A stretch of 64,000 nucleotides of DNA from Gammaproteobacteria bacterium MFB021. Its GTDB lineage: Bacteria; Pseudomonadota; Gammaproteobacteria; Pseudomonadales; Halomonadaceae. The notes under the pieces were generated by a model. The model saw only the letters and a program-made list of their open reading frames with translations, ran no database searches and was not told where the DNA came from. Positions 45,788 through 55,085 of this stretch are shown in pieces; position 1 is the first letter of the stretch; every line of letters starts with the position of its first letter. A program made the translations under genes and the position numbers. The DNA lies in contig JNVT01000058.1 in the NCBI GenBank assembly GCA_000737985.1, forward strand, positions 1 through 64,000, read 5' to 3'.

Positions 45788-46771
45788 ATGAGCGAGCGCA
45801 ACGACACCGCCGAGATCGCGCTGATGACCGAGATCGCTACCCTCTATTACATCGAGGGGGAGACCCAGGAAGCGATCGCCAACCGCCTGGGCATCTCGCG
45901 GGTCAAGGCCGGGCGCCTGCTCAAGCGCGCCCAGGCCGAGGGCATCGTCGACGTACGCGTACGCCAGCACCCGGCGGTGAGCGCGGAGATCGAGCAGGCG
46001 CTGATCCGCCGCTTCGGCATCAAGCGCGCGCTGGTCGCCCTCGACCATGCCGACCCCGAGGTGCAGCGCGGCAATGTCGCCAGTCTGGTCGCCGACCACC
46101 TCTCGCGCAGCTTGAGCGAAGGTGCCATCGTTGCCGTGGGCATGGGGCGCAACGTCGGCGCGGTGGCGGACAACGCCTTCGAGCAGGGCCAGCGTAACTG
46201 CTCCTTCGTCTGCGCCATCGGCGGTTCGGTGCGCGCCGGCGAGTACATGAACCCGGATCATATCTGCCGGCGCCTGGCGATGAAGTTCGGCGGCGACAGC
46301 GAAACCCTCTACGCCCCGGCGCTGGTGCAGAACCTCGAGCTGCGCGACGCCATGTACGACAACCCCACCATCCGCCAGACGCTCGACCGCGCCCGGCGCG
46401 CCGATTTCGCCCTGATCGGTATCGGCGATCTGAGCGAGAACAGCAACATGGTGCGCATGGGCTGGTTCTCCCCCCAGGAGACCGCCGAGGCGCGCCTCTC
46501 CGGCACCGTCGGCGACATGATGGGTTACGACTTCATCGATATCTATGGACGCCCGTCGATGACGCCGATGCAGGGCCGCGTGATCGGCCTGACCATCACC
46601 GATCTGGCGCGGATCCCCGATGTCATCGCCATCGCCGCCGAGAACACCAAGGCCGCCGGTATCCTCGGCGCGCTGCGCACCGGAGTGATCGACACCCTCG
46701 CCACCAGCGTCACCAATGCCCACACCATCCTGCGCCTCGACGAGGCGACACGGGTCGATGACGAGGGCTGA
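45788..46771 (+). CDS. SorC-family sugar-binding transcriptional regulator
   Basis: A 327-residue regulator. The N-terminal helix-turn-helix reads IATLYYIEGETQEAIANRLGISRVKAGRLLKRAQAEGIV at about residues 16-54, and the sugar-phosphate-binding SorC domain covers the remainder (VGMGRNVGAVADNAFE, ICAIGGSV-like CAIGGSVRAG, IGIGDLSENSNMVRMGW). The start at 45788 gives the normal length. Brucella EryD, the repressor of erythritol genes, belongs to this family, which makes it a candidate regulator for the tetritol genes 3.5 kb to the right. It stands alone between two convergent or divergent genes, so the target is uncertain. Confidence 0.85.
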   Translation: MSERNDTAEIALMTEIATLYYIEGETQEAIANRLGISRVKAGRLLKRAQAEGIVDVRVRQHPAVSAEIEQALIRRFGIKRALVALDHADPEVQRGNVASLVADHLSRSLSEGAIVAVGMGRNVGAVADNAFEQGQRNCSFVCAIGGSVRAGEYMNPDHICRRLAMKFGGDSETLYAPALVQNLELRDAMYDNPTIRQTLDRARRADFALIGIGDLSENSNMVRMGWFSPQETAEARLSGTVGDMMGYDFIDIYGRPSMTPMQGRVIGLTITDLARIPDVIAIAAENTKAAGILGALRTGVIDTLATSVTNAHTILRLDEATRVDDEG

Positions 46772-46817
46772 GCCGACTTCCGCCTGGTATCCATGAGCTG
46801 TCTGATGTGCGATCGCG

Positions 46818-47822
46818 TCACAGCGTGGATGTCGAGACGTCGTGGCCTTGGATTCGATTGCGGCCTTCGCGCTTGGCGCGATACAGGGCGTGATCGGTGA
46901 GCGCGACCAGGTCCCGAAAGTCGCGGCAGTTGGTGTTCAGTTCGGCGACACCGATACTCAGGGTGACCGCTGCCTCGTCAATGCCATCATGGGTCGTGAC
47001 GCGCATCTCGGCGACGCACTGACGTAGCCGCTCGGCGAACGCCAGCCCCGCCGCGAGCGGGGTCTCTGGCAGCAAGACGACGAACTCCTCACCGCCGATG
47101 CGGCCCACCGTGTCGATGGCTTCCCGTGCCTCGTTCACACAGCACTCGGCGACGGCGCGGATGACCAGATCGCCGGTGACGTGACCCCAGGTATCATTGA
47201 TGCGCTTGAAGAAGTCGATATCGATGAGCAGCAGCGTCAGCGGGTGCGCGAAGCGCCGCGAGCGCTGATACTCGCGCTCGCCGACCTCCAGTAGGTGGCG
47301 GCGGTTGTAGATGCCGGTCAGCGGGTCGCGGGTGGCCAAGGTATGGAGTTCGGCGTTGAGGCGTTCGAGCTGTGCGTTCTGTTCTGACAGGCGGGTGTTC
47401 AGCGCCAGCATCTCCTCCTCCTGGCGCTTCTTGTCGGCGAGACTGAAGCTGACCCCGATGAAGCGACTATCGAAGACCGCGTCGTCGATGATCTTGCCGT
47501 AGTTGGCGTACCACACCCACTGGCCGGACTTGGCGCGGATGCGGAATTCGCTGTAGTAGCGCTCGGTGCGCCCCTCGATGTGATCGGTGATGGCCTTTTC
47601 GACCACGGTCACGTCGTCGGCATGCATGAGTGTGAAGATATCGCCAATCTCGCCGGCCTGCTCGTCCTTGCCATAACCGAGATCGGTGAAGATCTTGGTC
47701 AGTCCGAAGACGACTTCCCCCGTGGAGAGGTTGTTCTCCCACAGGTCGAGACCGCTGGCCTCGAGCGTCAATTGCAGGCGTTTCTTGTAGAGATCCTGTT
47801 CGTCCACAGGAAGATCGCTCAT
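46818..47822 (-). CDS. PAS-containing diguanylate cyclase (GGDEF protein)
   Basis: A 334-residue cytoplasmic protein. Residues about 15-130 form a PAS/PAC sensor domain (YYSEFRIRAKSGQWVWYANYGKII), then a coiled linker, then a GGDEF domain with RDPLTGIYNRRHLLEV near residue 165 and the active-site GGEEF at 243-247. The product-inhibition RxxD motif appears altered to EAID at the expected position. It should make cyclic di-GMP. The start overlaps the DUF917 gene stop by four bases, an odd partnership. Confidence 0.88.
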   Translation of the reverse strand: MSDLPVDEQDLYKKRLQLTLEASGLDLWENNLSTGEVVFGLTKIFTDLGYGKDEQAGEIGDIFTLMHADDVTVVEKAITDHIEGRTERYYSEFRIRAKSGQWVWYANYGKIIDDAVFDSRFIGVSFSLADKKRQEEEMLALNTRLSEQNAQLERLNAELHTLATRDPLTGIYNRRHLLEVGEREYQRSRRFAHPLTLLLIDIDFFKRINDTWGHVTGDLVIRAVAECCVNEAREAIDTVGRIGGEEFVVLLPETPLAAGLAFAERLRQCVAEMRVTTHDGIDEAAVTLSIGVAELNTNCRDFRDLVALTDHALYRAKREGRNRIQGHDVSTSTL

Positions 47823-49003
47823 TCTGGGCCGTTGATTGACCCGCCAGCGTAAACGATGCGTCGCAGCAGGCCGGCGAAGGAATCGCGAACGCCAGCGGCC
47901 TCGCGAAAGGCCTTGGCGGCGCGAATACCGATGATGCTGACAGGCACGCCGGTGCTCTTGCCGGTCTGCCGATCATGGTAGGGCGCCAGATCGGCGAAGG
48001 CATTGGAGAAACCGCGACCGGTGTGCTCGGAGTAGTAGCAGATCGAGTCCGGTGCGACGATCACGGGGGCGCCATCCTGGGCAGCGTACAGGATCAGGTT
48101 TTCATTCATGTTGTAGAGGTAGTGCGTGGCGCTACTGTCGCGTGGATCGGGGGTGTCATCCAGGCGGATGGTGCCGACATCGAGAGAGGCGCCGTTCGTC
48201 GACTGCGTGACTTCGGTGATATAGCCGTTGGTGATGGCGCACGTGGCGTCTCTGCCGGTGAGGGCTTCGAGCTTGGCCACGATCTCGGCAGTGGTGTGCG
48301 GGCCGTCGGCGTCCTCCATATACGCCCCCAGCGCTCGGACCTGCTCCAGCGTGCCGGGCAGGTAATGATTCGCCAGCGCGAAGTCATTGGCCGAGGTGGA
48401 GGGCCATAGCATGATGCCGGCGTAACTGCCGAACGTGGCGACGACACTGCCGGCCAGGGATTCGACGTCGGCGGCCGTGGTGGCTTGCAGACGTACCGAG
48501 CGTGCGGTCGCGGCATCCTGGGCGTTATCGGCCAGGATGCAGGGGCTGGCGGTGAGGCCCGCGGCTTCGCTGTAGAGCGCTTGCGGCAGTTCCGGCACCG
48601 CACGCCCGCTGCCGTCACCGTTGACGACCCACTGGACCGGGTTGTCGCCGAGGGCGGCAATCAGCGGCACGAGCGAGTTGATCGGCCCGATCCCGACCGG
48701 AATCACGCATGTCGGTGCCGTACCGCAAAGCGTTCGGAAGGCGTCGACGGTGTTGTTCATTGCCCGCTGTATCGCTACCAGGGAGAGGTCTTCGGCCGCG
48801 TCGGGCGATCCCATCATGGCCAGCACGCAGGCGTCGGTGGCGCCGTCGTAGTCCTTGACCTCTACGCGGCCGCACCAGCCGCTTTTCCGGAGCTGTTCCA
48901 GTACCCGCTTGGCATCGTGATAACTGCCACCACCCCCGCTGGCCATCAGTGCGGCGCCGGTGACGATATGGCGAAAGTCGTCTAGTCCATATTGGAATGC
49001 CAT
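47819..49003 (-). CDS. DUF917 family protein
   Basis: A 394-residue protein of the DUF917 family, starting MAFQYGLDDFRHIVTGAALMASGGGGSYHDAKRVLEQL. Further blocks are PVGIGPINSLVPLIAALG and LILYAAQDGAPVIVAPDSICYYSE. Members are often found near hydantoinase or amino-acid racemase-like genes; the biochemical function is unknown. No hydantoinase lies here. The ribosome site before the ATG at 49003 is weak, but the conserved N-terminus begins at this codon. It is translationally coupled to the diguanylate cyclase gene downstream. Confidence 0.8.
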   Translation of the reverse strand: MAFQYGLDDFRHIVTGAALMASGGGGSYHDAKRVLEQLRKSGWCGRVEVKDYDGATDACVLAMMGSPDAAEDLSLVAIQRAMNNTVDAFRTLCGTAPTCVIPVGIGPINSLVPLIAALGDNPVQWVVNGDGSGRAVPELPQALYSEAAGLTASPCILADNAQDAATARSVRLQATTAADVESLAGSVVATFGSYAGIMLWPSTSANDFALANHYLPGTLEQVRALGAYMEDADGPHTTAEIVAKLEALTGRDATCAITNGYITEVTQSTNGASLDVGTIRLDDTPDPRDSSATHYLYNMNENLILYAAQDGAPVIVAPDSICYYSEHTGRGFSNAFADLAPYHDRQTGKSTGVPVSIIGIRAAKAFREAAGVRDSFAGLLRRIVYAGGSINGPE

Positions 49004-49195
49004 GCAATCGCACTCGCTAGGGTGGCCTCTGACGGGATCGTCAGGCTTGCCACGTTGGGTGTTGTTATTGGTATGGGTGTCGGCGCTGCGGCCAATGGGC
49101 TTATCGGCCGAGGCGACGGCGATTTTAGAATGATCGAAAGCGAGGCGGGAAAGCAAGAAGAGAGCGTATTGGCGCGGCGGCCACGCGCATGACGA

Positions 49196-49220
49196 GGCCC
49201 ACCCCAGGGCGGGGTGGGCC
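49196..49220. terminator. Hairpin after tkt
   Basis: GGCCCACCCC-AGGGC-GGGGTGGGCC lies 15 bases beyond the transketolase stop on the minus strand. The stem is strong but there is no T-run. Confidence 0.55.
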
Positions 49221-49234
49221 GAAAGGGCCGAGGC

Positions 49235-51229
49235 TCAGCCGAGCAGCTTCTCGGCGCGGGCGACGACGTTGTCGACCGTGAAACCGAAGTGCTTGAACAG
49301 ATCTCCGCCCTTGCCCGATTCGCCGTAGGTGGTCATGCCCATGACGTCGCCGTCGAGGCCCACGTACTTGTACCAGGTGGAGGGGATGGCGGCTTCGATC
49401 GCCAGGCGCTTGCGCACGTCGCTCGGCAGTACCGACTCACGGTAGGCTGCGTCCTGGGCGTCGAACTCGGTGGTGCAGGGCATCGACACCACGCGCACGC
49501 GCTTGCCCTTGCCTTCGAGTTCGGCGGCGGCGTCCATCGCCAGGCCGACTTCGGAGCCGGTGGCGATCAGGATCAGCTCCGGCTGGCCACCCTCGGCCTC
49601 CTTGAGTACGTAGCCGCCGCGGCGAATCTGCTTGAGCTGCGCGTCGTCACGCGACTGCGCCGGCAGGTCCTGGCGCGAGAAGATCAGCGCGGTGGGACCT
49701 TTTTCGCGCTTGAGCCCCTCGACCCAGGCCGCTGCCGTTTCGGTGGCGTCGCACGGGCGCCAGGTGGCCAGGCCCGGCAGGTTGCGCAGGTCGGCCAGCT
49801 GCTCGATCGGCTGGTGGGTGGGGCCGTCCTCGCCGACCCCGATGGAGTCGTGGGTGAAGACATGGATGACACGCGTGTGCGACAGCGCCGACATGCGCAC
49901 GGCGTTGTGCATGTACTCCATGAACACCAGGAAGGTGGCGTCGTAGGGGATGAAGCCGCCGTGGGTGGCGATGCCGTTGGCGATCGCGCCCATGCCGAAC
50001 TCGCGCACACCGTAGTGCAGGTAGCCGCCGTCGAAGTCGTCCTTGCTGATCGCCTTGGCACCTTTCCACAGCGTCAGGTTGGACGGAGCGAGGTCGGCAC
50101 TGCCGCCGAACAGCTCCGGCAGGTCCGGGCCGAGCTCGTTGAGCACGCCGAGCGAGGCCTTGCGCGAAGCGAGCTTCTCGGATTTCTCCTGGGCCCGCTT
50201 GACCAGCGCATCGCCGTCGAAGCCTTCGGGCAGCGCGCCGCTGTAGCGCCGCTTGAGCTCCTTGGCGAGCGCCGGATGGGCCTGCTCGTAGGCCGCCAGC
50301 TTGGCGTCGTAGTCGGCCTCCAGCTTGGCGCCACGTTCACGCGCATCCCACGCCTGGTAGTACTCTTCCGGGATCTCGAACGCCGGCGACTCCCAGCCCA
50401 GCTCCTTGCGTGCCAGTGCGACTTCGTCCTCGCCCAGCGCGGCGCCGTGGCTCTCTTCCTTGCCCGCCTTGTTGGGCGAGCCGAAGCCGATCACGGTCTT
50501 GCAGATGATCAGGGTCGGCTTGTCGCTGACCGACTTGGCCTCTTCGATGGCGCGGTTGATCTGCTCGGCGTCGTGGCCGTCAACGTCACGCACCACGTGC
50601 CAGTCGTAGGCCTCGAAGCGCTGGGCGGTGTCGTCGGTGAACCAGCCTTTGACCTCGCCATCGATGGAGATGCCGTTGTCGTCATAGAACACGGTAAGAT
50701 TGCCCAGGCCCAGGGTGCCGGCCAGCGAGCACGCTTCGTGGCTGATGCCCTCCATCAGACAGCCGTCGCCGGCGAACACCCAGACTCGGTGATTGACGAT
50801 CTCATGGCCGTCGCGGTTGAACTGCGCTGCCAGGGTGCGCTCGGCGATCGCCATGCCGACACCGTTGGCCAGACCCTGACCCAGCGGCCCGGTGGTGGTC
50901 TCGATGCCGGGGGTGAGGCCGTGCTCCGGGTGGCCCGGCGTCTTCGAGCCGAGCTGGCGGAAGTTCTTGAGCTCTTCCAGCGGCAGGTCGTAGCCGGTCA
51001 GGTGAAGCAGAGAATAGTGGAGCATGGAGCCGTGGCCGTTGGAGAGGATGAAGCGGTCACGGTCGGCCCAGTCGGGATTGGCGGGGTTGTGCTTCAGGTG
51101 GTCGTTCCACAGCACTTCGGCGATGTCGGCCATGCCCATCGGCATGCCGGGGTGGCCGGAATTGGCCTGCTGCACGGCGTCCATGGAGAGCGCGCGGATG
51201 GCGTTGGCTAGCTGACGGCGAGATGGCAT
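49235..51229 (-). CDS. tkt: Transketolase
   Basis: Thiamine diphosphate enzyme of 664 residues, normal for bacterial transketolase. The N-terminal block has [38 protein letters not shown] and the ThDP motif [32 protein letters not shown]. The pyrimidine domain has [16 protein letters not shown], and [19 protein letters not shown] follows. It transfers two-carbon units among sugar phosphates and consumes or forms erythrose 4-phosphate. It is third in a minus-strand row with the kinase and isomerase genes (gap to the isomerase gene 47 bases), which places it downstream of the proposed tetritol pathway. A role as the general transketolase is equally likely. Confidence 0.94.
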   Translation of the reverse strand: MPSRRQLANAIRALSMDAVQQANSGHPGMPMGMADIAEVLWNDHLKHNPANPDWADRDRFILSNGHGSMLHYSLLHLTGYDLPLEELKNFRQLGSKTPGHPEHGLTPGIETTTGPLGQGLANGVGMAIAERTLAAQFNRDGHEIVNHRVWVFAGDGCLMEGISHEACSLAGTLGLGNLTVFYDDNGISIDGEVKGWFTDDTAQRFEAYDWHVVRDVDGHDAEQINRAIEEAKSVSDKPTLIICKTVIGFGSPNKAGKEESHGAALGEDEVALARKELGWESPAFEIPEEYYQAWDARERGAKLEADYDAKLAAYEQAHPALAKELKRRYSGALPEGFDGDALVKRAQEKSEKLASRKASLGVLNELGPDLPELFGGSADLAPSNLTLWKGAKAISKDDFDGGYLHYGVREFGMGAIANGIATHGGFIPYDATFLVFMEYMHNAVRMSALSHTRVIHVFTHDSIGVGEDGPTHQPIEQLADLRNLPGLATWRPCDATETAAAWVEGLKREKGPTALIFSRQDLPAQSRDDAQLKQIRRGGYVLKEAEGGQPELILIATGSEVGLAMDAAAELEGKGKRVRVVSMPCTTEFDAQDAAYRESVLPSDVRKRLAIEAAIPSTWYKYVGLDGDVMGMTTYGESGKGGDLFKHFGFTVDNVVARAEKLLG

Positions 51230-51276
51230 TGGCTATCGAATCCCCTAGATCGTAAATGGATGGTGGCGCGATGAAT

Positions 51277-52047
51277 TCAGCGGGCCGCCACCAGCGAGCA
51301 GGCTTCGCCGACGACGGCCTCGAAGGCGGCCGGGTCGTGGGCGAAGCGCCCCAGAAAGAGGCCATCGACCCGCCCGGCGAGCCGCGTCAGCAGGTCCGGG
51401 CCGGCACTGCCGCCGTAGATCACGCTGGCCGCCGGATGAGTGGCGAGCTGCTCGCGCAGACCCTGGCACACCGCTGCAATATGCGAAAGCGGCGCCGGTT
51501 CGGCGGCACCGATTGCCCAGTGTGGCTCATAGGCGATCACCAGCGGCTGTTGGCGCTGTGTCGGCGTGGCCAGGTCGAGCGCCTGCATGATCTGCGCACG
51601 GCACGCCTCGACCGCGGCCTGTGGCGCGCCGCGTTCGGCCTCGCCGACGCACAGTACCGGCGTCAGCGCGTGGTTGAGCGCCACCTGCATCTTGGCAGCG
51701 ATGCTCGCGGCATCCTCACCGAACAGGCGCTGGCGCTCGGCGTGGCCGATCTCGACATGGCGACAGCCCATCTCGGCCAGCATGGCCCCGCTCACTTCGC
51801 CAGTATAAGCACCGTTTGGCGCTGGATACAGGTTTTGCCCGCCGACGCTGACCGGGGTGCCGGCGAAGATCTCCAGCACCGGCGCGATGGCCGGGAAGCT
51901 GGGCAGCACGAACAGCGCTACCCGACCGTCGGCGACGGCCGGGTAGCGCGGCAGGCAGTCCGCGACTTGTCGGCACCAGGCGAGGGTCTGGGCGTAGCCG
52001 AAGTACATCTTGAAGCTGATGCCCAGGGTGATCGTCGGTGCGCTCAT
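51277..52047 (-). CDS. Triosephosphate isomerase paralogue, probable L-erythrulose-1-phosphate isomerase (LerI type)
   Basis: A 256-residue TIM-barrel isomerase. Catalytic residues are kept: K13 (ISFKMY), H102 (EIGHAERQ) and E174 (AYEPHWAIG), with the phosphate loop YGGSAGPD. The usual NWKMN start is changed to SFKMY, so the asparagine before the lysine is replaced by serine. This suggests a substrate other than dihydroxyacetone phosphate. It lies nine bases after the DhaK-type kinase gene. TIM-like isomerases EryH (Brucella) and LerI (Mycobacterium) act on tetrulose phosphates, and the context fits them. Glycolytic TpiA remains an alternative. Confidence 0.8.
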   Translation of the reverse strand: MSAPTITLGISFKMYFGYAQTLAWCRQVADCLPRYPAVADGRVALFVLPSFPAIAPVLEIFAGTPVSVGGQNLYPAPNGAYTGEVSGAMLAEMGCRHVEIGHAERQRLFGEDAASIAAKMQVALNHALTPVLCVGEAERGAPQAAVEACRAQIMQALDLATPTQRQQPLVIAYEPHWAIGAAEPAPLSHIAAVCQGLREQLATHPAASVIYGGSAGPDLLTRLAGRVDGLFLGRFAHDPAAFEAVVGEACSLVAAR

Positions 52048-52056
52048 GGGGCGTTC

Positions 52057-53784
52057 TCAGTTGGCGGTGGCGATGACCCGATGCACTGCATCAAGGATCA
52101 TTGCCAGGGAAATGGCGCCCGGGTCGGGCGTACCCACGCTCTTCTCCGCCAGCGGCCGGGCGCGGCCGAGCTTGGGTTTCAACGCCTGAGTCTCCTCGGC
52201 GGCGCTACGGGCGGCCTGGGTGGCGGCGCCCCAGGCGCTGGCCAGGTCGTCACCGGCGGCGACGCGCTGGTTCAAGGCGTCGCTGAACGGCACCAGCGCA
52301 TCGACCAGCGTCTTGTCACCGAGCTGGGCCTTGCCGAATTCCATCACGTCCTGCTTGGCCTTGGCTACCCCGCGGGCGTAGTGCTCGGCCTGCGGCGCGG
52401 CGTCGTCACCCAGGGTCAGGCTCAGGGCATTGAGCATGACGCCCCAGATCGCGCCGGAGGTGCCGCCGGCGCGGTCCGACCACGCCTCGGCGGCCAGTCG
52501 CAGCAGGGTGCCTGCCCCGGCACCGCGGGCCAGTGCCTGTTCCGCCGCCTCTGCGGCGGCCACCGCGCCGCGCTGCATGCCGATGCCGTGGTCGCCGTCG
52601 CCGGCGATGGCGTCCAGCTTGCCCAGCTTGTCGACGTTGGCATCGATCACTTCGCGGGTGGCGCGCAGCGCCTGTGCGACGCAGCGCGCCGCGTCCCGTG
52701 AGGCCTGACTGGCGGCGGGGATGTCGTCGGCATCGGGGATGTCGAGCGCCGCGGTGTCGATCGGCGGCGCCGGGTTGAGGCTGCCCTTGCGATAGGCCGG
52801 GGTATCGGCGGGGGCGCGCCACAGCCGTTCGAGCTCGTCGTCGAGCCAGAACAGGGTCAGCGAGGCGCCGGCCATGTCGAGACTGGTGACCAGCTCGCCG
52901 ACCTCGGGCTCGACGATCTCGATGCCCGCTTCCTCCAGCAGGGCATGGACCCGGCGGTAGACCACGAACAGCTCTTCGTACTTGATCGAACCGAGCCCGT
53001 TGAGTAGTACCGCAGCACGGGCGCCGCGCACCGATTCGACACCGTCGGGCACCTCCTCTAACAAGTGCGAGACCAGCAGCTCCGCCAAGGCGTCCGCGCT
53101 GGGCACATCCTGCTCGCTGATGCCCGGTTCGCCGTGGATGCCCAGGCCCACCGCCATCTTGCCCGCAGGCACGTGGAACAGCGCGTCGTCGGCACCGGGC
53201 AGGGTACAGCCATCGAACGCCACGCCCATGGAACGGGTGCGCAGATTGGCGCTGCGCGAGATGCGCACCACCTCTTCCAGCGAGTAGCCCGCCTCGGCCG
53301 CCGCAGCGGCCACCTTGAACACGGTCAGGTCGCCGGCGATGCCGCGGCGCTTGTGCAACTCCTCGCGATCGGCGCTGGAGATGTCGTCGATCACCGCGAC
53401 GATCTCGCAGGGGATGCCCTCACGGATCAGCCGCTCGCGGGCCTGACCGAAGTGCAGCACGTCGCCGGCATAGTTGCCGAAGCTCAGCAGCACGCCACCG
53501 CCGTTATTGGCCGCCTTGCACACGTTGTAGACCTGCTGCGCCGAGGGCGAGGCGAACAGATTGCCCATCACCGCACCGTGGGCCAGGCCCTGGCCCACCA
53601 GGCCGGCGAACGCCGGGTAGTGCCCGGAGCCGCCGCCAATGACCACGGCGACGGTGCCCGGCTCGCTGCGAGTGCTGCGGATGACCCCGCCGGGTACCTG
53701 ACAGACCCGCTGCGCATGCGCGGCGACGAAGCCCGCGGTGGCTTCGTCGACGAAGTTCACTGGATCGTTGTAGAGGCGTGTCAT
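52057..53784 (-). CDS. DhaK-DhaL fused dihydroxyacetone kinase family protein, probable erythrulose kinase
   Basis: An ATP-dependent ketose kinase of 575 residues. The DhaK domain (about 1-330) has GGGSGHYPAFAG near residue 50, and H217 in GIHGEPG is the expected hemiaminal-forming histidine. The DhaL domain (about 375-575) has GDGDHGIGMQRG and GGTSGAIWG for ATP binding. GSGHYPAF, in place of the GSGHEPAH of dihydroxyacetone kinases, is what I recall from the D- and L-erythrulose kinases DerK/LerK. The start at 53784 is chosen over the longer frame to 53883. It heads a unit with the TIM-like isomerase and transketolase and is divergent from rpiB. Confidence 0.85.
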   Translation of the reverse strand: MTRLYNDPVNFVDEATAGFVAAHAQRVCQVPGGVIRSTRSEPGTVAVVIGGGSGHYPAFAGLVGQGLAHGAVMGNLFASPSAQQVYNVCKAANNGGGVLLSFGNYAGDVLHFGQARERLIREGIPCEIVAVIDDISSADREELHKRRGIAGDLTVFKVAAAAAEAGYSLEEVVRISRSANLRTRSMGVAFDGCTLPGADDALFHVPAGKMAVGLGIHGEPGISEQDVPSADALAELLVSHLLEEVPDGVESVRGARAAVLLNGLGSIKYEELFVVYRRVHALLEEAGIEIVEPEVGELVTSLDMAGASLTLFWLDDELERLWRAPADTPAYRKGSLNPAPPIDTAALDIPDADDIPAASQASRDAARCVAQALRATREVIDANVDKLGKLDAIAGDGDHGIGMQRGAVAAAEAAEQALARGAGAGTLLRLAAEAWSDRAGGTSGAIWGVMLNALSLTLGDDAAPQAEHYARGVAKAKQDVMEFGKAQLGDKTLVDALVPFSDALNQRVAAGDDLASAWGAATQAARSAAEETQALKPKLGRARPLAEKSVGTPDPGAISLAMILDAVHRVIATAN

Positions 53785-54162
53785 GACCGACGCTCCCGGG
53801 TTGGATAAGTGGATAACGGTGCGGCTGGCCGGGCCGAAATGACCGCGGAACCAAGGGTGATATTTTGTTCTTTGGATGCGCATATGGTTTTACGCGCGAT
53901 GTCAGCCTCATCATAGCGGCGACAGGGGCATCGGATATGCGACTTTGGTGGTGATTTTGCGCCATCTCGCGCGAATCCACACAGCCTCTCGTGGCGCCTA
54001 TGTAGCGCCTAGTGGGCTGATTTCACTCGCCTGGCCGACGTGCTAGGTGCGTTTTTGGCGGATAGGTTCGATCATATGAAGTCTATTTGTTCATATGAGC
54101 ATGATCGGTCTATGATGTCGCCGTCGACAACCGACGTCAGAGACGGCAACCGGAGGTGAGCG
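53785..54162. promoter_or_regulatory. Divergent promoter region of the kinase and rpiB genes
   Basis: A 378-base gap between the divergent genes. It contains two TCATATGA octamers at 54072-54079 and 54091-54098 and a related CATATGG at 53881-53887. The motif recurs upstream of the first dehydrogenase gene. No coding sequence is seen. Confidence 0.5.
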
Positions 54163-54624
54163 ATGGCAGAGCAGTGGCGAGTGGCGGTGGGCTGTGACGA
54201 AGCCGCCTATGAGATGAAGCAGGCGATGATCGAGCACGTGCGTGGGCTCGGCCACGAGGTCGAGGATTTCGGCACCCATGATGGCAAGCCGATCCTCTAC
54301 CCGGATGTCGCCTTCGAGATCGCCCAGGCAATCGCCGAGGGGCGTTTCGATCGCGGCGTGCTGATGTGTGGCACCGGCATCGGCGTGGCGATCTCGGCCA
54401 ACAAGGTGGCGGGCATTCGCGCGGCCCAAGCCCATGACACCTACTCGGCCGAGCGTGCGCGCAAGAGCAATGACGCCCAGATCGTGACGATGGGGGCGCG
54501 GGTGATCGGGGTCGAGCTGGCCAAGGTGATCGCCACGACCTTTCTCTCCAGCGAGTACGAGCCGGGTGGACGCTCACAGCCCAAGATCGACCGCATCGAC
54601 GCCTACGAGCGCGAGCGGCGCTGA
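54163..54624 (+). CDS. rpiB: RpiB/LacAB-family sugar-phosphate isomerase, probable erythrulose-4-phosphate isomerase
   Basis: A 153-residue isomerase with VAVGCDEAAYEMKQAMIEHV at the N-terminus, the catalytic cysteine in VLMCGTGIGVAISANKV near residue 69, and HDTYSAERARKSNDAQIVTMGARVIG. RpiB members interconvert ribose and ribulose 5-phosphates. EryI and DerI of the same family convert D-erythrulose 4-phosphate to D-erythrose 4-phosphate. The neighbours favour the second role. It is divergent from the kinase gene, and a terminator follows at 54667-54701. Confidence 0.85.
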   Translation: MAEQWRVAVGCDEAAYEMKQAMIEHVRGLGHEVEDFGTHDGKPILYPDVAFEIAQAIAEGRFDRGVLMCGTGIGVAISANKVAGIRAAQAHDTYSAERARKSNDAQIVTMGARVIGVELAKVIATTFLSSEYEPGGRSQPKIDRIDAYERERR

Positions 54625-55085
54625 GGCACTGATCAGCGCCACCTTGCCTCTTTGCCCACGATGATTCAGCGCCCGCGACTCTTCCTGAGTCGCGGGCGCT
54701 GTCGTTATGGGGGCTCTCGTTGTGTGTGGGCGCGGGTAGGTGCGATGTACTCTGGTTGCGTGTCTGGCGTATGCGGTCCGGGCGCTTCTGCTTTCTGGTG
54801 AAGCGAGTATTTGAGAGTCAGTGTGAACATATGATCTATGTGTTGTCGCTATGATCAGGCAAAAAAGGCGGTTCAGGGTGGCGAAAGCCCCTGAGGGGCG
54901 TACTGCAACTTTAGTCTCGTACGATTCGGCAAGTTCATTTTAAATATATGAATAACATGATTTTATTTTTTGTTTGCCTAAAGTCTTAGGCGCTGTGGCG
55001 GTCTTCCGCGTTGATGTGGTTTCGTCGTTTGCGCTAAAAACATATGACCGAATATTGATCATGTGTTTAAGCACCGGAGACGATC
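54625..55085. promoter_or_regulatory. Intergenic region upstream of the first EltD-like gene
   Basis: After the rpiB terminator, about 380 bases become unusually A/T-rich, especially 54930-55085. CATATGA occurs at 54828-54834 and 55042-55048, with a variant TATATGA at 54945-54951. This probably holds the promoter and operators of the dehydrogenase-ABC transporter operon. No gene is seen. Confidence 0.5.
54667..54701. terminator. Terminator-like hairpin after rpiB
   Basis: CAGCGCCCGCGACTC (54667-54681) and its exact complement (54687-54701) form a 15-bp stem with a five-base loop, 42 bases after the rpiB stop. Confidence 0.7.

Noticed and set aside
49214-51211. 665-codon frame on the plus strand
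   Set aside because: Exactly opposite transketolase, which has full catalytic motifs; the antisense translation shows no domain.
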